From contig NZ_CP096276.1 of NCBI RefSeq assembly GCF_024662235.1, positions 1,364,001-1,428,000 on the forward strand: a DNA stretch of 64,000 bases, written 5' to 3'. Within the stretch, counting starts at the first letter, position 1; every line of letters begins with the position of its first letter. The position numbers and the translations under genes are program-made. Below the pieces are notes generated by a model. The model had not been told where the DNA came from, ran no database searches, and saw nothing but the letters and a program-made list of their open reading frames with translations. The stretch is from Pimelobacter simplex (lineage in GTDB: Bacteria; Actinomycetota; Actinomycetes; Propionibacteriales; Nocardioidaceae). This document shows, in pieces, positions 36,885 to 45,578 of the stretch.

Positions 36885-38545
36885 TCCCGCTCCTGCGCAA
36901 GGGCGCCCGCCCGATCGTGCTGCTGCTCTGCGGCTACCTCGCCCTGCTCTCCGGGCCGGGGGCGGCGAGCGCGACCGCGCCGACGTACGCCCTGATCCAG
37001 GGCTCGGGCTCGTCCTGGGCGGCCAACGCGGTCAACCAGTGGGTCGCCGAGGTGGACGCCAAGGACCTCAAGGTCGTCTACACCGCCAACGGCGCGGCCC
37101 AGGGCCGCAAGGACTACGCCAACAAGTCCACCGACTTCGGCGTGACCGACTCGCCCTACCGCGGCAAGGACCCGTCGACCGGCGCGGTCGACTCGTCGCT
37201 GGGCCGCTCGTTCGCCTACCTGCCGGTCGTCGCGGGCGGCACGGCGTTCCCCTACAACATCCAGGTCGGCGGCAAGCCCGTGCGCAACCTGCGGCTGTCG
37301 GGGGAGACGCTGGCCAAGATCTTCACCAACCAGATCACCAACTGGAACGACGCCGCGGTCACCGCCGACAACAACGGCAAGGCGCTGCCGTCGATCCCGA
37401 TCATCCCCGTGGTGCGGGCCGACGGCGCGGGCGTGACCAACCAGTTCAGCACCTGGATGACCAGCCAGTACGCCGGCCTGTGGCGCGACTGCAACGGCGG
37501 CAAGGCCGCCCCCACCGACTACTTCCCGCTCAACTGCGGCGAGGCGCGCGGCCAGCAGCGGGCCCAGACCGGCTCGGACGGCGTGATGAACTTCCTCAAG
37601 TCCAAGGGCTCGGTCGGCGCGATCGCGATGGAGGAGTACTCCTACCCGCTCGCCGCGGACTACCCGGTCGCCAAGCTGCTCAACAAGGCCGGCTACTACA
37701 CGCTCCCGACGCAGTACAACGTCGCGGTCGCGCTCACCAAGGCCGAGATCAACGACAACCCCCAGGACCCGAACTACCTGACCCAGAAGCTCGACCGGGT
37801 CTACGTCAACCCGGACAAGCGGACCTACGTGCTCTCGTCGTACGTCTACGCGATCATCCCGACCGCGGCGAGCGACTCCCGGATGACCACGGCCAAGCGG
37901 CAGGCGCTCGTGGACTTCCTCAAGCACTCGATCTGCGTGGGCCAGTCGGCGATCGGGCCGATCGGCTACTCGCCGCTGCCGGTCAACCTGGTCCAGGCGA
38001 GCTTCACCCAGGTCAACAAGCTCAAGCTGGCCGACCCGAAGGTGCAGTTCGACGCCTCGATCATCAAGAACGTCAAGGACTGCCACAACCCGACCTTCGT
38101 GCCGGGCAAGCCGTCGGAGAACTACCTCGCCAAGATCGCGCCGATGCCGGCCGACTGCGACCGGCCCGGTCAGGGCCCGTGCGCCGAGGGCGTGGGCTCG
38201 TTCAACCTCAACCCCGGCGACAAGGGCGGCAAAGGCGCGGGCACGCCGACCCCCGGCGCCGGCACCGGCACGCCGGGCCCGGGCTCCGGAGCCCCCGCCG
38301 TCGACACCGACGGCGACGGCGTCCCCGACGCCGCCGCACCGGCCGGCGCGCCCGCGGCCGATGGCGGCACCGGCACCGGTACGACGAGCGACGGCATCTC
38401 CGTCGTCGCCACGACCCTCGACCCCGACGCCCGCTCGGGCCCGCCCACGGTGCTGGCCGCGCTCGTGCTCGGCCTGTTCGGCGGTGTCCTGATCATCCCG
38501 CCGGTGGTGGCCCAGGCCGTCGCCCGCCGGAAGCGGACCCGATGA
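36881..38545 (+). CDS. pstS: Membrane-anchored PstS-like phosphate-binding protein
   Basis: This 554-residue protein has a signal peptide (about 1-31). The periplasmic-binding (PBP type II, PstS-like) domain at about 33-420 includes YALIQGSGSSWAANAVNQW, DFGVTDSPYRG and VRADGAGVTNQFSTWM, matching the phosphate-contacting loops of PstS. A Gly/Pro/Thr-rich linker with DTDGDGVPDAAAP follows, and then a C-terminal membrane helix (about 522-544) and a basic RRKRTR stop-transfer end. Most PstS proteins are free or lipid-anchored; here the anchor is a C-terminal helix and there is no lipobox. It overlaps pstA and the next gene by 4 bases each. Confidence 0.85.
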   Translation: MIPLLRKGARPIVLLLCGYLALLSGPGAASATAPTYALIQGSGSSWAANAVNQWVAEVDAKDLKVVYTANGAAQGRKDYANKSTDFGVTDSPYRGKDPSTGAVDSSLGRSFAYLPVVAGGTAFPYNIQVGGKPVRNLRLSGETLAKIFTNQITNWNDAAVTADNNGKALPSIPIIPVVRADGAGVTNQFSTWMTSQYAGLWRDCNGGKAAPTDYFPLNCGEARGQQRAQTGSDGVMNFLKSKGSVGAIAMEEYSYPLAADYPVAKLLNKAGYYTLPTQYNVAVALTKAEINDNPQDPNYLTQKLDRVYVNPDKRTYVLSSYVYAIIPTAASDSRMTTAKRQALVDFLKHSICVGQSAIGPIGYSPLPVNLVQASFTQVNKLKLADPKVQFDASIIKNVKDCHNPTFVPGKPSENYLAKIAPMPADCDRPGQGPCAEGVGSFNLNPGDKGGKGAGTPTPGAGTGTPGPGSGAPAVDTDGDGVPDAAAPAGAPAADGGTGTGTTSDGISVVATTLDPDARSGPPTVLAALVLGLFGGVLIIPPVVAQAVARRKRTR

Positions 38546-41331
38546 GCGCCGGGCGTCGCCGCGCGGGGCGGCTGCTCTTCGCGCTCGCGCTGGTGCTCGG
38601 CGGGCTGGCGGTCGTGCTGCCGACCGGCACCGGCACGGCCGGCGCCGCTGCCGCCGGGCTGACCCGGTCGGTGACCGCCGAGCGCTACGCGATAGACGCC
38701 GACGGCACCCGCACCCGGATCAGCCGCAACCAGGTCAAGCTCCACGTCTCGCAGGCGAGCGACCTGCGCGGGCGCCAGGAGATCAAGGTGACCTGGGAGG
38801 GCGCGATCCCGACCGGTGCCGTGGTCGCCGACCCGAACTCCTCGGAGGGCCGCAACCAGGAGTACCCCTTCGTGCTGCTCCAGTGCCGCGGCGTCGACGC
38901 CGCGAAGGCGCCGAAGGGGCAGACCCGGCTCACCCCGGAGACGTGCTGGACCCAGACCTCGCCCGAGCGCTACCTCGCCGCCGCCTCCAGCACGCCGTCG
39001 TGGCGCTTCGACGCCTACGCCGCCGCGGGCGAGCGCCGCGCCGTCGTGGGGGAGCCCGCGGACCTGCCCGAGAGCTGCGCCAAGCTCGCCCAGCCGACCA
39101 CCGCGCACTGGCTGCCGTTCCGCGCCGCGGGCGGGACGACGTACTACGGCGGGCCGGACCCGGATGCCGGCTGCACGCCGACCGCGCCCGAGTCGGACTC
39201 CGCCGAGCGCGGCGGCGTCCCGAGCAACACGACCTACGGCATCACCGGCACCGACGGCAAGGGCGTCGCCGACTTCGCGGTGTGGACCAAGGCCGAGAAC
39301 GCCTCGCTGGGCTGCTCGGCGACGGTGGCCTGCGCGCTGGTCGCGGTGCCGATCGTCGGGGTCAGCTGCGACGCCTTCGGCACCACCCTGCCCGCCGGGC
39401 AGCCGCAGACCACCAAGGCCGGGGTGCCGCTGACCGAGGCCCAGCTGACCTCGGCGGACACCACCTGCCGCCGGACCGGCAGCTATGCGGGCGGCGAGCC
39501 TGCGACCACGCGCAGCTCGGACCAGGCCGTGCGCGGCAACCTGTGGTGGTCGGAGTCCAACTGGCGCAACCGGATCTCGGTGCCGCTGTCCTTCGCGCCC
39601 ACCGCCGAGGTGTGCCCGTCGGAGTCGGCCGAGACCCCGCTCGAGCTCATGGGCTCGGTGACGCTCAACGAGCTGACCGCGTCCTGGCGCCCGAAGTTCT
39701 GCACGACCACGTCGCTCTACTCCTTCACCCACGTGCAGCAGGCCGAGTCGCTCGCCCGCAGCCTGCTCGAGCGTGGCGAGATCTCCGGTGCGTTCAGCTC
39801 GGCACCGCAGGCCGGCGGCTACAAGCGGCCGGTCGCGCAGGCGCCCGTCGCGTTCGGTGGGTTCGCGATCGCGTTCACCATCGACGGGGACGACAAGCAG
39901 CGCAAGGAGAGCCTGCGGCTCGACGCGCGGCTGGTCGCCAAGCTGCTGAGCGCGTCGTACCCGGCGACGTCGTTCGTGCGCGGCGGCCATGCGGGGCTGG
40001 GCGACAATCCCTACAACCTCACCGTCGACCCGGAGTTCCGGGCGCTCAACCCGGGCATCCCGGAGAGCACGACGCTGGAGTCGGCGGCCGCGCTGCAGGT
40101 CTTCTCGTCCAACTCCGACCTGGTCTGGGCGCTGACCCGCTGGATCGACGCCGACCCCGAGGCGCGGGCCTGGCTCGACGGCACGCCCGACCCGTGGGGG
40201 ATGAAGGTCAACCCGGCCTACCAGGGGCTCGAGCTGCCGGTGGAGAGCTGGCCGCTGCTCGACGAGTACGTCGCGCCGCAGTGGTACATCGACCAGAACG
40301 CCTGCTACCGCAACAGCCCCACGCCCTACCTGCAGCTGGTGGCGAACCCGCTGTCCGGCCTGGCCGCGGTCAGCCTCAACCTGCAGTTCGCCAGCTCGGC
40401 GGTCGCGACCGTGTGCCGCTACGACGGCTTCGACCACACCACGCTGCCCCTGCGGACCGAGGGCCGTCAGGCCGTCGGCCACCGCTTCGTGCTCGGCCTG
40501 GTCTCGCTCTCGGCGGCCCGGCGCTACAACCTGCGCACCGCGGACCTGCAGACCGCGTCCACGGTCGCACCCGGCGCGACCTTCACCGACGCCGCGGGCC
40601 GCAGCTTCGCCAGCCCCGACTCGGCCGGGCTCGAGGCCGCCGTCGCCCTGCTGAAGCCGGACGCCGACGCGGGCACCTGGGTGCTCGACCCGGCCGGGCT
40701 CGCCCGGGGTGCGGGCACCAAGGCCTACCCGGGCGCGCTGCCGGTCTACGCGGTGTTCCCGACCAGCGGCGTCGCGTCCGCGGTGGCCGGCAAGCTGGCC
40801 CGCTTCCTCTGCTACGCCGGGGGATCCGGGCAGCAGCCCGGGCAGGCCAACGGTGCGCTGCCGCCCGGCTACCTGCCGCTGACCGAGGCCAACGGGTTCG
40901 GCGCCGAGCGGACCTACCTGGCCAACGCCGTCGTCGCCGTCCGCGCCCAGAAGGGCGCCGTGCCGCGCCTGGACGCCGACGCGGCGACCTCGCCGAGCCT
41001 GGCCAAGGCGTGCGACTTCTCCTCCGCCGCGGTGCCGGCGCCGAAGCCGAGCACCACGCCCGGCGGTCCGGACGCCGCGCCGCCCGTCGTACCTCCGGCG
41101 GCGGCGCCGTCCGCCGACGGTGCCGGTGCGGCGCCGATCGCGGCCCCGGTGGTCGAGGCACAGCTCACGCCGACCGCGGGGGAGCAGTCGGCGCTGGGCC
41201 GGGTGGGCCTGCCGACGCTGGTGCTGCTCGCCGCCCTGAGCGCGCTGGCGGGCGGGGTGCTGCGCTGGCTCGACCTGCTCCGCACCGGCCTCGCCGCGGC
41301 CTGGAGCCTGCGTCCGCGGAGGTCGCGATGA
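38542..41331 (+). CDS. Large anchored surface protein with PstS-like half
   Basis: This 929-residue exported protein has a signal peptide (about 1-34). The N-terminal beta-rich region (about 40-330) has several cysteines and the block QEYPFVLLQCRG. The middle to late region (about 370-830) resembles a PstS-type binding protein: APVAFGGFAIAFTIDGD, LRLDARLVAKLLSASYP, then YPGALPVYAVFPTSG and ARFLCYAGG with GYLPL. A Pro/Ala-rich linker leads to a C-terminal membrane helix (about 889-906) and a basic end RPRRSR. It is about twice the size of PstS. I infer a surface receptor or scaffold for the Pst transporter; ligand binding is not shown. It overlaps both neighbours by 4 bases. Confidence 0.7.
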   Translation: MSAGRRRAGRLLFALALVLGGLAVVLPTGTGTAGAAAAGLTRSVTAERYAIDADGTRTRISRNQVKLHVSQASDLRGRQEIKVTWEGAIPTGAVVADPNSSEGRNQEYPFVLLQCRGVDAAKAPKGQTRLTPETCWTQTSPERYLAAASSTPSWRFDAYAAAGERRAVVGEPADLPESCAKLAQPTTAHWLPFRAAGGTTYYGGPDPDAGCTPTAPESDSAERGGVPSNTTYGITGTDGKGVADFAVWTKAENASLGCSATVACALVAVPIVGVSCDAFGTTLPAGQPQTTKAGVPLTEAQLTSADTTCRRTGSYAGGEPATTRSSDQAVRGNLWWSESNWRNRISVPLSFAPTAEVCPSESAETPLELMGSVTLNELTASWRPKFCTTTSLYSFTHVQQAESLARSLLERGEISGAFSSAPQAGGYKRPVAQAPVAFGGFAIAFTIDGDDKQRKESLRLDARLVAKLLSASYPATSFVRGGHAGLGDNPYNLTVDPEFRALNPGIPESTTLESAAALQVFSSNSDLVWALTRWIDADPEARAWLDGTPDPWGMKVNPAYQGLELPVESWPLLDEYVAPQWYIDQNACYRNSPTPYLQLVANPLSGLAAVSLNLQFASSAVATVCRYDGFDHTTLPLRTEGRQAVGHRFVLGLVSLSAARRYNLRTADLQTASTVAPGATFTDAAGRSFASPDSAGLEAAVALLKPDADAGTWVLDPAGLARGAGTKAYPGALPVYAVFPTSGVASAVAGKLARFLCYAGGSGQQPGQANGALPPGYLPLTEANGFGAERTYLANAVVAVRAQKGAVPRLDADAATSPSLAKACDFSSAAVPAPKPSTTPGGPDAAPPVVPPAAAPSADGAGAAPIAAPVVEAQLTPTAGEQSALGRVGLPTLVLLAALSALAGGVLRWLDLLRTGLAAAWSLRPRRSR

Positions 41332-42239
41332 GCACCGCGCGCACCGAGGTCCGCGACGGGGTGGTCGACGCCTCCCCGCCGCCGGGTGGGGGCGGCGAGG
41401 AGCACATCCGGATCGCCGGCGGCCGGGCCCTCCTGGGGCTCTCGCTGCTGCTCGGCTGGTCCCTGCTGTACCTGCTGGTTCTGAGCGACTTCGAGCAGAA
41501 CCACGCACAGAACGTGCTGTACGGCGAGCTCCGCACCCAGCTCGCCGAAGGCACGGCACCGACGGGCGCGCCGGTGGATGCCGGCGCGCCCGTCGCGCTG
41601 CTCACCATCCCCTCGCTCGGCGTGGACCCCGTGGTCGTCGTCGAGGGGACCCGCTCGCGCCAGCTGCAGAGCGGTCCGGGCCACCGCCCCGGCACCGTCC
41701 TGCCCGGGCAGAGCGGGGTCAGCGTGGTCGCCGGGCGCGCGGTGTCGTACGGCCGGCCGTTCGCGCGGCTGCCGGAGATCCGGCCCGGTGCGCTGGTCGC
41801 GGTGACCACCGCCCAGGGCCGCTTCGAATACCGCGTCACCGGGCTGCGCCGGGCCGGTGATCCCGCTCCCGCCGCCCCGGCGGCCGGCGCCGGGCGGCTC
41901 ACGCTGGTGACCGCGGCCGGCGAGGGCTCCCGGCTCGCCCGGCTCCAGCCCTCCGCCACCCTGTACGTCGACGCGGAGCTGCCGTCCGGAGCGGCCGCCG
42001 CCGGGCCGCGCTCGGCCCCCGACCCCGAGCCCGAGCTGCTGGAGCCGCACGTCGACCGCGGCACCCTCGCCGAGCTCGCCCTGGCGCTCCTGCTGCTGAC
42101 CGCCACCCTGGCCGGCTTCGTGGCGGCCTGGAGCCGCTGGTCGCGCCGGGCGGCCTGGATCGCGGGTGCTCCCGCGGTCGTCGCCGCGCTCTGGCTCACC
42201 TCGTCGATCGGAGCCCGCTTGCTGCCCGCCCTGCTCTGA
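41328..42239 (+). CDS. Sortase-fold protein lacking catalytic Cys and His (pseudosortase)
   Basis: This 303-residue membrane protein has one N-terminal helix (about 33-52), an extracytoplasmic sortase-like domain (about 85-218), and two C-terminal helices (about 248-268 and 275-292). The domain closely follows class E/D sortases: LTIPSLGVDPVVVVEG, GPGHRPGTVLPGQSG, SYGRPFARLPEIRPGALVAV, then FEYRVTG and LTLVT. The catalytic histidine position (normally GHR after the IAG strand) reads AGRAVSYG, with Arg137. The catalytic cysteine after TLxT is Ala196 (TLVTAAG). It is thus expected to be unable to transpeptidate. It is coupled to the 929-residue protein gene by a 4-base overlap. Confidence 0.75.
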   Translation: MSTARTEVRDGVVDASPPPGGGGEEHIRIAGGRALLGLSLLLGWSLLYLLVLSDFEQNHAQNVLYGELRTQLAEGTAPTGAPVDAGAPVALLTIPSLGVDPVVVVEGTRSRQLQSGPGHRPGTVLPGQSGVSVVAGRAVSYGRPFARLPEIRPGALVAVTTAQGRFEYRVTGLRRAGDPAPAAPAAGAGRLTLVTAAGEGSRLARLQPSATLYVDAELPSGAAAAGPRSAPDPEPELLEPHVDRGTLAELALALLLLTATLAGFVAAWSRWSRRAAWIAGAPAVVAALWLTSSIGARLLPALL

Positions 42240-42280
42240 GTGCCGGGTGGGCCTTCCACCCCGCCTCCCTTTCCCTGCCA

Positions 42281-42335
42281 CCACGGCCCCAGGGTCTCGG
42301 ATCCCGAGATCCGGGCCGGTCGCCGAGGGCCGTGG
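42281..42335 (+). terminator. Nested inverted repeats between pseudosortase and second PstS-like gene
   Basis: Outer arms CCACGGCCC (42281-42289) and GGGCCGTGG (42327-42335) enclose an inner hairpin TCTCGG-ATC-CCGAGA (42295-42309). This may terminate the pstC-to-pseudosortase transcript or structure a leader. No T-run is present. Confidence 0.4.
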
Positions 42336-42366
42336 CCCTAACGTCCTCGGCACGCTCGGGAGTATC

Positions 42367-42375
42367 TCTACTGGA
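42367..42375 (+). promoter_or_regulatory. TCTACTGGA element before second PstS-like gene
   Basis: The AT-richer stretch GAGTATCTCTACTGGATTAC lies 22-40 bases before ATG 42397 and contains TCTACTGGA. It matches TCTACTAGA before pstC at 8 of 9 positions. Together with the hairpin just upstream it suggests a second transcription start within the locus under the same control. Confidence 0.35.
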
Positions 42376-42396
42376 TTACTACAGATAGGTAGCACG

Positions 42397-43689
42397 ATGC
42401 TTTCTCGTCGGAAGACCGCTTCCGTGGCGTTCGTCGGCCTGGTCACCACGGCCGGGCTCACGCTCTCGCTCACGCCGGCCCAGGCCGATCCCGCCCCGCA
42501 GCCCCACGACGTCGTCGCGACGGGGTCGGACATCATCCAGAACTCGTTCAACTTCCTCGCCGACGGCTACCACGAGCTGCCCGGCTACAACACCGCCGGC
42601 AACCGCTACCGGTTCGTCAACTTCGACTCCTCGGGCGACGCCCAGGGCCGCAGCGCCTACACCGACCCGCGCCAGCTGCCGACGATCACCGGCAACGGCA
42701 CCATCGGCGAGAACGGCGTGAAGTACATCAAGCAGGGCGACGTCAAGCTGCTCAACCCGACCGTCGGCCTGCGCGCCGGCCAGGACCTCGTGGTCCGGCC
42801 GACCGGCGGTGGCGGCGGTGGCCGTGACGCGATCATCAACGACGACCAGGGCTGGATCGACGTGGGCCGCAGCCCCGACCCGCTCAACGCCGATCACCAG
42901 ACGCAGATCCAGAACAAGCAGGGCACCAAGCTCTACCGCGTCCAGATCGCGACCGACCGCCAGCTGATCGCGACCGCGACGACCACCAACGCGCCCTCGA
43001 CGCTCAGCGCCGAGGCGATCCTCAAGATCTACACCGGGCAGTGGACCACCTGGGGCCAGATCCCCGGCTACGACGGCCCCGCGCCGTCCGAGACGATCGT
43101 CCCGCTCACGCTGCCCTCCGACGCCGGCATGTGGAACACGTTCCTCGCCAACGTCAAGCGGCAGAATCCCGGCAACGGCACCTTCGACGGGCGCGGCAAC
43201 CCCAACTCGTTCAACGTCCAGCAGAACGACCCGACGGCGATCGTGAACCTGCCCGAGGCGCAGCGCAAGAACGCCATCGTGCCGTTCCCGCGCGGGCGCT
43301 ACCGGACGCTCAACAAGGGCTACTACACGCAGACCTTCGACGGGCAGAAGACCAACAACTACAACACCGAGACCGGCCACCGCACCGCCGCCGACGCGAG
43401 CGGCATCAAGCTCCTCGACGGCAGCAGTACCGCGGACAACAACACGCCGGCCGCGCCCTACGGCGGCAACTTCGCCTACAACGCGCTGGTCCGCGAGTCC
43501 GACCTGACCTCGAACGAGCCGTGGCAGCCGGGCTCCACGCTCAACTGGGTGGAGGCGCTGTTCTACAACCCCGACGGGCCGCTGCCGTTCGTGCGCACCC
43601 CCGCCGGTGAGGCCCTGCTCGAGGCGGCCGGCGTCACGCCGGACTACCACGTGTACGGCACCGACAACGCCGAGATCGCCGTCGACTGA
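42397..43689 (+). CDS. Secreted PstS-like substrate-binding protein
   Basis: This 430-residue exported protein has a signal peptide (1-30, cleavage after AQA). A PBP type II fold of the PstS kind follows: DVVATGSDIIQNSFNFLADGY, the strand IDVGRSPDPL, LIATATTTNAPSTLSAEAIL with KIYTGQWTTWGQIPGY, and PLTLPSDAGMWNTFL. The TGxWTxW block is the usual PstS turn. No lipobox and no C-terminal helix are present, so it should be free or held by partners. It differs in sequence from the anchored PstS at 36.9 kb. ATG 42397 is chosen because the signal peptide starts there. Confidence 0.78.
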   Translation: MLSRRKTASVAFVGLVTTAGLTLSLTPAQADPAPQPHDVVATGSDIIQNSFNFLADGYHELPGYNTAGNRYRFVNFDSSGDAQGRSAYTDPRQLPTITGNGTIGENGVKYIKQGDVKLLNPTVGLRAGQDLVVRPTGGGGGGRDAIINDDQGWIDVGRSPDPLNADHQTQIQNKQGTKLYRVQIATDRQLIATATTTNAPSTLSAEAILKIYTGQWTTWGQIPGYDGPAPSETIVPLTLPSDAGMWNTFLANVKRQNPGNGTFDGRGNPNSFNVQQNDPTAIVNLPEAQRKNAIVPFPRGRYRTLNKGYYTQTFDGQKTNNYNTETGHRTAADASGIKLLDGSSTADNNTPAAPYGGNFAYNALVRESDLTSNEPWQPGSTLNWVEALFYNPDGPLPFVRTPAGEALLEAAGVTPDYHVYGTDNAEIAVD

Positions 43690-43718
43690 TCCCCTCGGGG
43701 ACCCAGGAACCCACTGTC

Positions 43719-44327
43719 ATGGCCACGATCACCCTGCCCCGCTCGCGGGCCCGGCTCGGCCTCGGCGTGCTCGCCGTCGCCCTGGCCGTCGTCGCCGGCG
43801 TCCTCGTCTGGCGGCTCACCGCGCAGCCCGAGGCGCCGTACGCCGACCCGGCGTCGACCGGCGCGCTCACCCTCTGCTCCGCACGCGGCGAGGCGGTGAC
43901 CGGCGGCAAGACCGCCGACCGCCCGTTCGCCGGGTTCGTGCTGGGGGAGAGCGCGCTGCCCGACGGCGCCGACCCGACCGGTGCGGTGGCGACGCTCTAC
44001 GCCTACCAGCCCCGCGAGGGGGTCTCGCCGGCCGAGTTCAGCGGGACGGCGATCACCGCCGCGACGCCGTACGCCGACCCGGCGCGGCCCGCGGCCGCGG
44101 TGACCGACCAGGCGTGGTCCCTCGGTGACTTCGTCACCGCCTTCCCGGCCGGCTTCGACGGCTACGTCCAGCTGCGGCTCGTGCTCGGCACGCCCGCGCT
44201 CGGCACCGTGCCCGACCACTACGACACCGCCGACATCAAGGTCGACGGCGACACGTGGGAGCTGGTGCGGGGCGGGCACGCGTCGTGCCGGGACGCCGCC
44301 GAGGCCGTCACGACCGGTGGTTCCTGA
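43719..44327 (+). CDS. Small anchored extracytoplasmic protein of unknown function
   Basis: This 202-residue protein has an N-terminal membrane helix (about 13-31) that could be an anchor or an uncleaved signal. A compact extracytoplasmic domain has two cysteines (TLCSARGEA and HASCRDAA) that could form a disulphide. Mid-sequence strands include AVATLYAYQPREGVSPAEF and DGYVQLRLVLGTP. I do not recognise a family. The same AxPYADPA phrase occurs twice (about 38-44 and 112-118). It lies between the second PstS-like gene and the Ig-like gene and probably belongs to the same surface assembly. Confidence 0.6.
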   Translation: MATITLPRSRARLGLGVLAVALAVVAGVLVWRLTAQPEAPYADPASTGALTLCSARGEAVTGGKTADRPFAGFVLGESALPDGADPTGAVATLYAYQPREGVSPAEFSGTAITAATPYADPARPAAAVTDQAWSLGDFVTAFPAGFDGYVQLRLVLGTPALGTVPDHYDTADIKVDGDTWELVRGGHASCRDAAEAVTTGGS

Positions 44328-44361
44328 CCCCGACGGGTCAGCACAGACCTAGGAGACAAGC

Positions 44362-45564
44362 ATGAAGACCAACCACACGAAGAGGTGGAGCGCCGTCATC
44401 GCCCTGGCGCTGGCCGCCTCCGGCGTCGGCGGCCTCGCCGTCGCGGCGCCGACCTTCACCGGCGACCCGACCACGCTGGCCTGGTACAGCGCCGGCCAGG
44501 CCGGCGTCGACGACCCGGCGCGCAGCGACGTCGCCCTCCACCTGTACGACGGCGCCGGCGCCCCGGTCACCTCGGGCACCGTCACCGCCGGCCTGCCCGC
44601 GTTCGCGGCTGCCGACGGCGCCGTGCGCGCCGACGACACCCACGCCTCGCTGTTCGTCCACGCCGCCCAGTCGGGCAGCGCGGCCGGCGCGTGGCCGGGC
44701 GTCCAGGCCACCGGCACCGACCGCTACACCGGCGCCGGCGCGGTCACCGCGCCCGCGCCGCTGGTGGGGCGGCCCTACGTCCGCACCGCCGGCGGCTACG
44801 GCCTCGCCGACCTCACCGCGAGCTTCGCGGCGGCGGGGCAGGGGACCTTCGGCGGCGTCTACGAGCTGCGCCTGCGCACGAGCTCGGCGACCAAGGGCGT
44901 GGCGGACCGCTACGCCTCGGCGTTCGTCAAGGTCACCGGCAACGACTGGACCGTCGTCGCGGGGCCCGAGGCCGGGGGACCGGTCGCGACCCAGACCTCG
45001 GTCACGGCGCCGGCCACGTCGTCGTACGGGAAGGCGTTCACGGTGCGTGCGACCGTCACCGGCGTCACCGCCGCGGGCGGCACCGTCACGGTCAAGAAGG
45101 GCGCGACGGTGCTGGCCACCAAGGCGCTCGACGCCGACGGCGTGATCGACATCCCGGTCGGGGGCCTCGTGCTCGCGCCCGGCACGCACGCCCTCACCGT
45201 CGCCTTCGGCGGCACCGCCGCCGCGCAGCCCAGCCAGGGCAGCCGCAGCATCAAGGTCGTCGCGGCGACGTCGACGACCAAGGGCAAGCTCGCCGCGGCG
45301 AAGATCAAGAAGACCGCGGCGCCCAAGATCACCGCCCAGGTGACCGCCCCCGGCGTCCCGGCCGCCGCGCTGACCGGCAGCTTCACCGTCTACGACGGCA
45401 GCAAGGCGATCAAGAAGGTCACGCTCGCCGCCGCCAACGGCGGCAGGCTCACCATCACGCTGCCCAAGCGCAAGAAGGGGACCCACAAGATCAAGGTCGT
45501 CTTCAGCGGCAACGCCAAGGTCGCCACGAGTACCAGCCCCGGCTACAAGCTGGTGGTGAAGTAG
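44362..45564 (+). CDS. Secreted Ig-like repeat protein of the Pst locus
   Basis: This 400-residue exported protein has a signal peptide (about 1-28). The N-terminal domain (about 30-200) has beta-sandwich character: TLAWYSAGQAGVDDP, then VYELRLRTSS and YASAFVKVTGNDW. Two bacterial Ig-like (Big_3_5) domains follow at about 210-305 (FTVRATVTGVTAAGGTVTVK) and 315-400 (GSFTVYDGSKAIKKVTL, KGTHKIKVVFSGNAK). The N-terminal segment resembles the ending style of the preceding protein (LRLRTSSATKGVADRYASA against LRLVLGTPALGTVPDHYDTA), so the two may share a domain. There is no sorting signal or membrane anchor. Confidence 0.75.
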   Translation: MKTNHTKRWSAVIALALAASGVGGLAVAAPTFTGDPTTLAWYSAGQAGVDDPARSDVALHLYDGAGAPVTSGTVTAGLPAFAAADGAVRADDTHASLFVHAAQSGSAAGAWPGVQATGTDRYTGAGAVTAPAPLVGRPYVRTAGGYGLADLTASFAAAGQGTFGGVYELRLRTSSATKGVADRYASAFVKVTGNDWTVVAGPEAGGPVATQTSVTAPATSSYGKAFTVRATVTGVTAAGGTVTVKKGATVLATKALDADGVIDIPVGGLVLAPGTHALTVAFGGTAAAQPSQGSRSIKVVAATSTTKGKLAAAKIKKTAAPKITAQVTAPGVPAAALTGSFTVYDGSKAIKKVTLAAANGGRLTITLPKRKKGTHKIKVVFSGNAKVATSTSPGYKLVVK

Positions 45565-45578
45565 CAGCGCAGCACCCC

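Noticed and set aside
38170..41559. Minus-strand open frame opposite the 929-residue surface protein
   Set aside because: Arg/Gly-rich shadow without domains; the plus-strand frame has a signal peptide, binding-protein motifs and start-stop overlaps with neighbours.
41328..42239. Active class E sortase
   Set aside because: The Cys and His positions are Ala196 and Arg137.
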